Assembly (NCBI GenBank): GCA_043811795.1
Contig: JBDRMV010000102.1
Span: forward strand, 1-18,014
Length of the DNA stretch: 18,014 nt
Origin: JBDRMV01 sp043811795
GTDB lineage: Bacteria; CG03
Direction: 5' to 3'
The translations under genes and the position numbers were made by a program. Of the stretch, positions 1 through 4,867 are shown piece by piece. Under the pieces are notes generated by a model, which worked only from the letters and a program-made list of their open reading frames with translations, was not told where the DNA came from and ran no database searches. Numbering within the stretch: position 1 is the stretch's first letter; the number at the start of each line of letters is the position of its first letter.

Positions 1-18
1 GAGACAACTGCTTGTCTC
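1..18. other. Short hairpin at window edge
   Basis: A perfect 7-bp inverted repeat, GAGACAA and TTGTCTC, is separated by 4 nt. It has no following T-run in the visible sequence and the upstream gene is outside the window. It may be the remains of a terminator or the edge of a repeat; the assignment is weak. Confidence 0.3.
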
Positions 19-22
19 GCGT

Positions 23-135
23 GGGGATTCGAAAGCCGGAGCGATGCGCGAGTTTGCCGAAGGCAAGGCGAGCGCCGTGAGGCGGGGTTGCGAAAAATTT
101 CCGTCAGGAAATTTATTTGTGACCGAATCCTCCCC
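23..135. repeat. GC-rich intergenic element with inverted ends
   Basis: This segment starts GGGGATTCG (23-31) and ends CGAATCCTCCCC (124-135), which are inverted copies of each other apart from one extra T. The inside is rich in GCGAG/GAGCG words and much more GC-rich than the nearby genes, then gives way to an AT-rich perfect hairpin at 95-114 (8-bp arms AAATTTCC/GGAAATTT, 4-nt loop). No convincing coding sequence is present. It resembles the element at 250-341 in composition and ends, so the two may belong to one repeat family. Confidence 0.5.
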
Positions 136-163
136 TGTCCACAAAAACAGGTGTTAGGCTGTT

Positions 164-234
164 GCGGGAGTTGCATAATGGTAGTGCTCCAGCCTTCCAA
201 GCTGGAAGCGGGGGTTCGATTCCCCTCTCCCGCT
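164..234 (+). tRNA. tRNA-Gly(TCC)
   Basis: A full 71-nt cloverleaf can be drawn. The acceptor GCGGGAG (164-170) pairs with CTCCCGC (227-233). The anticodon stem CCAGC/GCTGG encloses loop CTTCCAA with anticodon TCC at 196-198. The T-arm is GGGGG-TTCGATT-CCCCT with one G-U pair. The discriminator is T234 and CCA is not encoded. The last 17 bases recur 116 nt downstream as part of a direct repeat. Confidence 0.95.
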
Positions 235-367
235 TTTAATTATTGCGCAGGGGAATCGAAGCTGACCCGAGCGCCACTGGTCCGAGCGAGGGCGGCCGGC
301 TTCGAAGGAGGAGCGGCAGCGACGGGTGAGAAGGATTCCCCTCTCCCGCTTTTAATTATTGCGCAGG
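218..367 (+). repeat. 34-bp direct repeat copying the tRNA-Gly 3' end
   Basis: The 34 bases at 218-251 recur exactly at 334-367. The first copy covers the last 17 nt of tRNA-Gly plus 17 nt of trailer; the second follows a GC-rich insert. The offset is 116 bp. This looks like a local duplication created when the GC-rich segment was inserted or copied at the tRNA tail. Confidence 0.85.
250..341. repeat. GC-rich element inserted at tRNA-Gly tail
   Basis: This lies between the two tRNA-tail copies and starts GGGGAATCGAA, the reverse complement of the tRNA T-arm TTCGATTCCCC. It ends GATTCCCC (334-341), giving 8-bp inverted ends. The inside is rich in GAGCG/GGCGG words and unlike the surrounding genes. 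No protein or RNA gene is evident. The gap 235-457 consists of this element, the second tRNA-tail copy and the tRNA-like 5' half at 381-450. Confidence 0.5.
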
Positions 368-380
368 CAATTAAAGTGTT

Positions 381-450
381 TGCAGGATAGCTCAGTTGGC
401 ACCCGCCCGCAGGGCTTCGTCCAGGCGAAGTCGGGCGGGGAGCACGTCGC
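381..450 (+). pseudogene. tRNA-like 5' half with hairpin in the D-loop
   Basis: Bases 381-399 read as a tRNA 5' end: a seven-base acceptor strand, TA at positions 8-9, then D-stem GCTC (390-393), AG and TTGG. The partner D-stem strand GAGC is at 440-443, but the D-loop holds about 40 extra bases that form a GC-rich hairpin (CCCGCCCG 402-409 with CGGGCGGG 432-439, and CTTCG/CGAAG inside). After AC-GTCGC the sequence runs straight into tRNA-Thr, so no anticodon arm or 3' half follows directly. This is a broken or decorated tRNA relic rather than a functional gene. Confidence 0.55.
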
Positions 451-545
451 ACTTTTAGCCGATGTAGCTCAGCTGGTAGAGCACTTCCTTGGTAAGGAAG
501 TGGTCAGCGGTTCGATTCCGCTCATCGGCTTTTGACTAAAAGTGC
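449..545. repeat. 10-bp inverted repeat flanking tRNA-Thr(GGT)
   Basis: GCACTTTTAG (449-458) and CTAAAAGTGC (536-545) are perfect inverted copies just outside the tRNA-Thr gene; the left arm shares the tRNA's first base. In a precursor transcript the leader and trailer could pair and extend the acceptor stem beyond a small bulge. Confidence 0.7.
458..530 (+). tRNA. tRNA-Thr(GGT)
   Basis: A 73-nt cloverleaf. The acceptor GCCGATG (458-464) pairs with CATCGGC (523-529) and the discriminator is T530. The D-arm is standard. The anticodon stem CTTCC/GGAAG has loop TTGGTAA and anticodon GGT at 491-493. The T-loop is TTCGATT. CCA is not encoded. Gly-Thr next to one another is the usual order upstream of tuf in many bacteria, but tuf is absent here. 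Confidence 0.95.
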
Positions 546-583
546 AGGAAAAGTGGTCGGCGGTTCAATCCCGCTCCCTGGCT
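546..583 (+). pseudogene. tRNA-like 3' half
   Basis: After tRNA-Thr the sequence resumes as a tRNA 3' half: variable loop TGGTC, T-stem GGCGG with loop TTCAATC and CCGCT, then CCCTGGC and a discriminator-like T. It has no 5' partner directly upstream. Its acceptor strand can pair at only four of seven positions with the 5' half at 381-387. It may be the other half of one disrupted tRNA, or an independent tail fragment. Confidence 0.5.
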
Positions 584-599
584 TTTTTAAGGAGAGTAT

Positions 600-764
600 A
601 TGGCTGTGGAATTACAGACGGTTGCGTTGCGGTGTTCTGTGTGTAAGAACAAGAATTATTTTTTTAGAAGGAATAAAAAGAAGAAAAGCGCAAAAAAGCT
701 TGAATTAAAAAAATATTGTTCGCATTGCAGAAAAAGAACATTGCATAAGCAGGCAAAAGTATAA
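600..764 (+). CDS. rpmG: Ribosomal protein L33 (bL33)
   Basis: A 54-residue large-subunit ribosomal protein. It has two zinc-binding Cys pairs, C12-S-V-C15 and C40-S-H-C43, typical of the zinc-containing form of bL33, and it is very rich in lysine and arginine. Its length matches the family. The start ATG at 600 is preceded by AAGGAG at 589-594 with good spacing. The gene sits between tRNA-Thr and tRNA-Trp, as in many bacteria, where secE and nusG usually follow; they do not follow here. The identification rests on the Cys pairs, length, composition and context, and is firm. Confidence 0.92.
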   Translation: MAVELQTVALRCSVCKNKNYFFRRNKKKKSAKKLELKKYCSHCRKRTLHKQAKV

Positions 765-765
765 G

Positions 766-801
766 AATACTCGAGCGCATAGCAATCGAGTATTGTATGC
801 G
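766..801 (+). other. Interleaved inverted repeats between rpmG and tRNA-Trp
   Basis: A perfect 9-bp inverted repeat (AATACTCGA 766-774, TCGAGTATT 786-794) has an 11-nt loop. A second 6-bp repeat (CGCATA 776-781, TATGCG 796-801) starts inside that loop and ends downstream. The two can form alternative hairpins. No T-run follows, so this is a poor intrinsic terminator; RNA processing or attenuation are possible roles. Confidence 0.5.
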
Positions 802-816
802 GGATAATAAATATAT

Positions 817-890
817 AGGCCCGTAGCACAACTGGCTAGTGCACCGGTCTCCAAAACCGGGGGTTGGAGGTTCGACTCCTCCCGGGCCTG
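817..890 (+). tRNA. tRNA-Trp(CCA)
   Basis: A 74-nt cloverleaf. The acceptor AGGCCCG (817-823) pairs with CGGGCCT (883-889) and the discriminator is G890. The anticodon stem CCGGT/ACCGG has loop CTCCAAA with anticodon CCA at 851-853. The T-loop is TTCGACT. The 3' CCA tail is not encoded. A GATAAT hexamer at 803-808 could be a -10 box for its own promoter, but no good -35 is seen. Confidence 0.95.
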
Positions 891-978
891 TGAATCGTAA
901 GTTGTATAAAAAAAATGTTTTCGCGCGGAACCGACGCAGGCGGGTGTTTTCTGCGGTGACGTGCTGTACGGGGGATTT

Positions 979-1593
979 GTGTTAAAGCGCTTTGCCGCTT
1001 TTTTTGTTTTTTTTCTGCCGGTGAGTGTGTTTCCAATGGATCCCGTGTCTCCAAACTGCGAGGCGAATCTTTCGAACAGGCAGGTGGGCATTTTTTTTGA
1101 CTGGAGCAACTTTGATAAAGATGTTTTGGGCTTCAAATTCAAAAACGGAATATATTTTTTAAGATACAGGCGGTATTCTTTCCCGTATCTTTACGGGGTT
1201 AAAGCGGGGCGTGAAAACACTTTTTCACCCTCGGAGAATTCCCTGGTCGCCGCGTCCGGAAGTTTTAATTACATTTTTCTGGAGGATACTCTGGTTACTC
1301 CGTCCGTTCTTCTGGGCAGTGAAATTTCCGTATCAAGAAATTTTAAAGGAGAAAGCATAAGGGTATTTAAGACACAGATTCTGTTCGGAAAAGAATACGA
1401 GAGGATTCTGCCGTATTTCGGTCCCTCCGTCAACTGGATTGGTGTGAATCTAGGGGATGATTCCAAGGATAAAACAGCTTTCAACTGGAATCTCGGATGT
1501 AAATTTTACACGTCGCCCGGCGTGAGTTACGGCGTTGATTTTACAGTAGGCGCCATGACCGGCTGGAGATTATATTTTAACTCCTCATGGTAA
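979..1593 (+). CDS. Probable outer-membrane beta-barrel protein
   Basis: The protein starts with a signal peptide: a Lys-Arg pair followed by a strongly hydrophobic stretch rich in Phe and ending near residue 20. The rest lacks long hydrophobic helices. It shows alternating polar and aromatic residues in short strands and ends in a C-terminal Trp, as many outer-membrane barrels do. At about 204 residues it would suit an 8-strand barrel. I chose GTG 979 because it has GGGGGA just upstream and puts Lys-Arg at the N-terminus; GTG 961 would add six residues with no ribosome site. Its stop overlaps the def start by 7 nt. I do not recognise a specific family; the barrel call is inferred from sequence texture and needs a diderm host. 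Confidence 0.6.
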   Translation: MLKRFAAFFVFFLPVSVFPMDPVSPNCEANLSNRQVGIFFDWSNFDKDVLGFKFKNGIYFLRYRRYSFPYLYGVKAGRENTFSPSENSLVAASGSFNYIFLEDTLVTPSVLLGSEISVSRNFKGESIRVFKTQILFGKEYERILPYFGPSVNWIGVNLGDDSKDKTAFNWNLGCKFYTSPGVSYGVDFTVGAMTGWRLYFNSSW

Positions 1594-2090
1594 GCAGAAT
1601 TGTAACCTGCGGTTCGCCCGGTATCCGAAGGAAGTCGGAGAAAGTAAAAAACATAACCGGTGAAATACAGCGGATTTTTGACGATATGATTGATACGATG
1701 TATGCCGGAAACGGCATCGGTCTTTCCGCAATACAGATTGGTATTCCTCTGCGGATGATTGTTGTGAATGTTTCAGGGAGGAAAGAGGACTTGATTTGCC
1801 TTGTTAATCCGGAAATCCTGGCCTTCTCCGGCAAATCTGTCATTAAGGAGGGCTGTCTCAGCATCCCGGGGTTTTTTGCCGAAGTCAAAAGACCCGCGAA
1901 AATCGTTGTAAAGGGAATGAGCCGGAAGGGAGACGAGACAATAATGAAGGCCGCCGGCCTGTCAGCCCGCGCTATTCAGCACGAAATTGACCATTTGAGC
2001 GGAAAACTTTTTATTGATTATCTTTCAATTTTCAAAAAAATTGCGGTTTACCCGAAACTTTACAGGATAAAACACAGCATCTCAAAGTGA
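1587..2090 (+). CDS. def: Peptide deformylase
   Basis: Removes the formyl group from the N-terminal methionine of new proteins in the cytoplasm. All three family motifs are present: GIGLSAIQIG (residues 43-52), EGCLS (88-92) and QHEIDH (131-136). They supply the metal ligands Cys90, His132 and His136 and the catalytic Glu133. The length of 167 residues is normal. The ATG overlaps the end of the upstream gene and has no clear Shine-Dalgarno sequence, so translation is probably coupled. The GTGA overlap with fmt downstream makes the classic def-fmt pair, which makes and removes the same formyl group. The identification is secure. Confidence 0.96.
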   Translation: MVSRIVTCGSPGIRRKSEKVKNITGEIQRIFDDMIDTMYAGNGIGLSAIQIGIPLRMIVVNVSGRKEDLICLVNPEILAFSGKSVIKEGCLSIPGFFAEVKRPAKIVVKGMSRKGDETIMKAAGLSARAIQHEIDHLSGKLFIDYLSIFKKIAVYPKLYRIKHSISK

Positions 2091-2992
2091 AGATTATTCT
2101 TTTTTCGACTTCGGATAATTTTATCGGAAGTATTCCGGAATGTCTTTTGGAAAAAAATCATGAACTTCCGGCAATCGTCACCGCGAAAATCAGCTGTAAA
2201 GAGAAAGATTTTCTAAAAGAAAAGGGCGTTGAAATTATAAATATATCGGGTATGGATTCCGAAATGTTCGTCGAAAAATTGAAAAAATACAATCCCGATT
2301 TGTTCGTTGTGGTTTCTTTCGGGCGGATTTTTACGAAAGAATTTCTAAAAATTCCGAAAATCGGAGCGGTAAATATCCATTTTTCTCTGCTGCCGCGCTA
2401 CAGAGGTCCAGCGCCGATAGAATGGGCTGTTTTTAACGGGGAAAAAATAACGGGCGTAACGGTTTTTTTTATAAACGAGAAAGTTGATTCGGGGGATATT
2501 ATTATTCAGAGAAAATTTGAAATAGGCGCGCTTGAGTCGGCGGAACATCTTTACGGCCGTTTATCGGGCGCAGCTTGCGGGATATTGTGCGAAGCCCTTG
2601 AATTTATTCAGGATAAAAGTTTTTCTCCGAGGGCGCAGGAAGGTTGTGCTTCCGCCGCGCCGCTGATAAAAAAAGAAAACGGAAGAGTGGATTTCAAAAC
2701 AGAGGCCTCCTCCCGCATATTCAGGAAAGTCATTGCTTTTTCAGGGAGAATAAATGTTTTCGCTTTTTTCGGACGGCAACGGCTCATCATCAGGGAAGCG
2801 AAGGAGGTTCCGGATTGCGGCCGGAGCCTGCCGGGAAGCGTCTGTAAACTGTTAAAAGGGGAAGGGTTCGTCGTTAAATGCGGTCAGGGCTCTCTTCTGG
2901 TCACGAAAGTAAAACCGGAAGGCAAACGGGAAATGTCGGGCTGGGAATTTGCAATCGGAAGAAGAATAAAAGAGGGCTCGCTGTTCTGTTAG
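2087..2992 (+). CDS. fmt: Methionyl-tRNA formyltransferase
   Basis: Transfers a formyl group from 10-formyltetrahydrofolate to initiator Met-tRNA. The N-terminal Rossmann-like domain (about residues 1-185) has the formyltransferase core NIHFSLLPRYRGPAPIEW at 96-113 and DSGDI at 134-138. These give the expected catalytic Asn96, His98 and Asp134. A C-terminal domain of about 100 residues follows, as in full-length Fmt. The usual Pro after the core His is Phe here (HFS rather than HPS), a conservative oddity. Start GTG 2087 overlaps the def stop by 4 nt (GTGA). At 301 residues it is slightly shorter than the E. coli enzyme. The 3' end is only 3 nt from the convergent gene on the other strand. 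Confidence 0.95.
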   Translation: MKIILFSTSDNFIGSIPECLLEKNHELPAIVTAKISCKEKDFLKEKGVEIINISGMDSEMFVEKLKKYNPDLFVVVSFGRIFTKEFLKIPKIGAVNIHFSLLPRYRGPAPIEWAVFNGEKITGVTVFFINEKVDSGDIIIQRKFEIGALESAEHLYGRLSGAACGILCEALEFIQDKSFSPRAQEGCASAAPLIKKENGRVDFKTEASSRIFRKVIAFSGRINVFAFFGRQRLIIREAKEVPDCGRSLPGSVCKLLKGEGFVVKCGQGSLLVTKVKPEGKREMSGWEFAIGRRIKEGSLFC

Positions 2993-2995
2993 GTT

Positions 2996-3514
2996 TTATT
3001 GAAGGATTGCTTTTAGAATTTCTTTCCCGAATTCTTCCGCCGCGAATGGACCCGCCCCTGTAATAATTTTCCCGTCAACTTCAACATTTTTTCCGGTGTA
3101 AATTGCGCCTGCTCTTTTGAGTTTACCGCCTTCCGAGGCAAAAACGGTTGAGCGTTTTCCCGCAAGAAGCCCCGCGTTCGCAAGCGTTACGGGAGCGATG
3201 CATATCGCAGCGAGGACTTTTCCTTTTTCTACGCATCCTCTTGCGAGTTCGTGCGCGGCGGGGTCATTCCAGTATTCGCTTGCTCCTGTTCCCCCGATGA
3301 AAACGACGGCATCGTACCCGGCGGGATTTACCGACGAATAAAGAACTTCAGCCGCGGCTTTTCCTCCCAGCATTCCGGTTATTTCTCCCGTTCTGCTTGA
3401 TGCGGTTATGACTTTTATGTTCGCTTTCTCAAGGATTTCTTTGGGGGCATTGTATTCTTCGTCTCTGAAATCCGAAGATGCAATGATAAAAACGGCTTTT
3501 TTTGGATTTTCCAT
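2996..3514 (-). CDS. DJ-1/PfpI family protein
   Basis: A class I glutamine-amidotransferase-like fold of the DJ-1/PfpI superfamily, whose members include deglycases, chaperones and peptidases. Visible features are the nucleophile elbow AAICIAP with the reactive Cys (Cys105 from this start), an upstream acidic DEE segment expected to hold the conserved Glu, and GGTGA before the elbow. The residue after Cys is Ile, not the His of PfpI peptidases, so a protease role is less likely. I chose ATG 3514 because a near-perfect Shine-Dalgarno GGAGGAGGTGA lies 5 nt upstream and the conserved fold begins here (172 residues). The frame stays open upstream to GTG 3586 and, with one extra T, would join a lipoprotein signal; see the leader entry. 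The substrate is unknown. Confidence 0.85.
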   Translation of the reverse strand: MENPKKAVFIIASSDFRDEEYNAPKEILEKANIKVITASSRTGEITGMLGGKAAAEVLYSSVNPAGYDAVVFIGGTGASEYWNDPAAHELARGCVEKGKVLAAICIAPVTLANAGLLAGKRSTVFASEGGKLKRAGAIYTGKNVEVDGKIITGAGPFAAEEFGKEILKAILQ

Positions 3515-3567
3515 TCCGGTCACCTCCTCCGCAATCCGCGTCCTTACGGTTTCCTGCGTGCAGGACA

Positions 3568-3603
3568 TCAGCAGAAAAAAAAACACAGAGCATTTTTTTT
3601 CAC
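3568..3603 (-). other. Leader mini-ORF with T9 run, lipoprotein-signal-like
   Basis: GTG 3603 opens an 11-codon frame (MKKNALCFFFC, then TGA). The frame crosses nine consecutive T bases on the coding strand (3575-3583). If the run were ten T the frame would continue into the DJ-1 gene as MKKNALCFFFLLMSC-TQE, a textbook lipoprotein signal with lipobox LMSC. As read, it is either a short leader peptide, a homopolymer error in the assembly, or a slippage site. Confidence 0.45.
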
Positions 3604-3608
3604 ACGTG

Positions 3609-3637
3609 ATTATAATAGAAAGTTAGATAAATTTCAA
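3609..3637 (-). promoter_or_regulatory. Sigma-70-type promoter for the DJ-1 gene
   Basis: On the minus strand, TTGAAA (3637-3632) and a perfect TATAAT (3614-3609) are separated by exactly 17 nt. The -35 box overlaps the hemW stop codon. A start of transcription about 7 nt past the -10 box falls near 3602, at the first GTG of the leader frame. Confidence 0.7.
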
Positions 3638-4695
3638 ACAATTTCGGAGATGACGGAGTTTGAAACAAACCAGCCCTCCTGTGTGAATCTGACCACCCCG
3701 TTCATTTTTTTCAGCCAGCCCATTTTTATAAATTCATCCTGTTTTTTTTCATAGGGTATTCCCGAGGATGTGCGCAGGGCTAGAAATTTTTTTTCAAATT
3801 TTCTCTTTTTTTCCGTCAGATATTCTCTTTCTTTTTTTAAGGGGTTACTGATGTAATTGGTAATATCTTTGTTCTTTACCCTCAGATTTTCGAATGTTCC
3901 GGTTGCCCCTGCGCCCAAACCTATGTAGCCGCGCCCGTTCCAGTAGTTGAGGTTGTGTTTTGAAAAAAAGTTTCTTCTCGCAAAATTCGATATTTCATAA
4001 TGTTTGAACTTTGCTTTTTCAAGTTTTTTGCATATGAGGCGGTACATATCAAGGTCATTTGAATTTTCTTTTCCGAAGGCGCCCCGTAGCCCGCCGGAAA
4101 CGATGATATGGGGTTTTCGCTGAGGGCGGGTGTAAAGGTATGCGGATATGTGTTCGGGATTAAGGCCGATTATCTTATTCAGCGTATTTTCCAGTTCGGA
4201 TATCTTCTGCGTCGGGAAACCGTACAAAATATCGACATTTATATTTTTAAAACCGCTTTTTCTTGCGAGTTCAAACGATTTTACGGCTTTGCGGCCTGTG
4301 TGAAGCCGCCCGGATTTTACGAGAAGCCGGTCGCTCAAAAACTGAAAACCGATGCTGAGACGGTTCACGCCGAGATTTTTTAATACGTTTAATAGATGTT
4401 TGTCTGTTGAATCGGGATTCATTTCAACAGTTATCTCACAGTGGTTTGCTTTTGCGAAAGACCCGATAACGTTTTCAAAAAGGAATTTGAAGTCCTCCGC
4501 CGTAAGAAGGGAAGGTGTCCCTCCACCGACGTATATTGTCTCTAACAGAACAGGAAATTTTCTGTATGAATTTGCCTCTCTTGCGAGCGCTTTCAGATAT
4601 GACTTTTTTAACCTTAGGTTTGTTTGGGAATAAAAATCGCAGTAAAGGCATCTTTTCCTGCAGAACGGAATGTGAATGTAGAGTGATTTTATCAT
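3634..4695 (-). CDS. hemW: HemW-like radical SAM protein (heme chaperone family)
   Basis: A radical S-adenosylmethionine protein of the HemN/HemW family. The cluster motif C12-x3-C16-x2-C19 in HIPFCRKRCLYCDF is followed by Phe21. Coproporphyrinogen dehydrogenase HemN has a fourth Cys there, so this is HemW type, a family linked to heme handling rather than to HemN activity. GGGTPS, the SAM-binding glycine motif, follows near residue 57. A family-like C-terminal domain extends to 353 residues, a normal length. Start ATG 4695 gives the typical N-terminus; the frame extends further upstream only by running into tRNA-Thr. There is no Shine-Dalgarno, and a stable hairpin ends 4 nt before the ATG. 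It may be cotranscribed with the tRNA upstream. Confidence 0.88.
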   Translation of the reverse strand: MIKSLYIHIPFCRKRCLYCDFYSQTNLRLKKSYLKALAREANSYRKFPVLLETIYVGGGTPSLLTAEDFKFLFENVIGSFAKANHCEITVEMNPDSTDKHLLNVLKNLGVNRLSIGFQFLSDRLLVKSGRLHTGRKAVKSFELARKSGFKNINVDILYGFPTQKISELENTLNKIIGLNPEHISAYLYTRPQRKPHIIVSGGLRGAFGKENSNDLDMYRLICKKLEKAKFKHYEISNFARRNFFSKHNLNYWNGRGYIGLGAGATGTFENLRVKNKDITNYISNPLKKEREYLTEKKRKFEKKFLALRTSSGIPYEKKQDEFIKMGWLKKMNGVVRFTQEGWFVSNSVISEIV

Positions 4696-4699
4696 GGTT

Positions 4700-4734
4700 G
4701 GGGACAGGTCTTTTCCTTGAAAAGCCCTGTCCCC
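4700..4734. repeat. REP-like GGGGACAGG palindrome
   Basis: A long hairpin: GGGGACAGG (4700-4708) pairs with CCTGTCCCC (4726-4734), then a T/C mismatch, then CTTTTC (4710-4715) pairs with GAAAAG (4719-4724) around a 3-nt loop. The bases ATGGTTGGGGAC at its edge recur at 5749-5760. Palindromes of this form resemble REP elements. Lying between tRNA-Thr and hemW on the minus strand, it could also act in RNA processing. Confidence 0.65.
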
Positions 4735-4746
4735 TTCCTTTTTTAT

Positions 4747-4819
4747 AGCCCGAGAGCGGGATCGAACCGCTGACCTGCTCATTACGAATGAGCTGCTCTA
4801 CCAGCTGAGCTACCCGGGC
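4747..4819 (-). tRNA. tRNA-Thr(CGT)
   Basis: On the minus strand, the acceptor GCCCGGG (4819-4813) pairs with CTCGGGC (4754-4748) including one G-U pair, with discriminator T at 4747. The anticodon stem GCTCA/TGAGC has loop TTCGTAA and anticodon CGT. The T-arm is GCGGG-TTCGATC-CCGCT. The CCA tail is not encoded. It complements the GGT-anticodon tRNA-Thr at 458. Confidence 0.95.
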
Positions 4820-4838
4820 ATTTACTTACTTTTTATTT

Positions 4839-4867
4839 ATTATAAATTTTGCTATGATAATTTGCAA
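4839..4867 (-). promoter_or_regulatory. Promoter for tRNA-Thr(CGT)
   Basis: On the minus strand, TTGCAA (4867-4862) and a perfect TATAAT (4844-4839) are separated by 17 nt. The expected transcription start near 4832 lies 13 nt before the tRNA 5' end. It is divergent from and overlaps the signals for the plus-strand gene at 4868. Confidence 0.6.
4853..4861 (+). promoter_or_regulatory. Candidate -10 box for a leaderless transcript
   Basis: TATGATAAT contains two overlapping -10-like hexamers, TATGAT (4853-4858) and GATAAT (4856-4861). From the second, a start 7 nt downstream would fall exactly on the A of ATG 4868, which has no Shine-Dalgarno sequence. No strong -35 is seen. Confidence 0.4.

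Noticed and set aside
218..367. att sites of an integrated mobile element
   Set aside because: The repeats are only 116 bp apart and no integrase or cargo is present, so a functional integrated element is not supported.
88..390. A 100-codon open frame across tRNA-Gly and the GC-rich insert
   Set aside because: It runs through an intact tRNA gene and repeat DNA, and its product has no recognisable features. The frame is open by chance in GC-rich sequence.
4696..4782. N-terminal extension of hemW into tRNA-Thr(CGT)
   Set aside because: The extra 29 codons would be encoded by the REP hairpin and the tRNA. The family N-terminus begins at ATG 4695.
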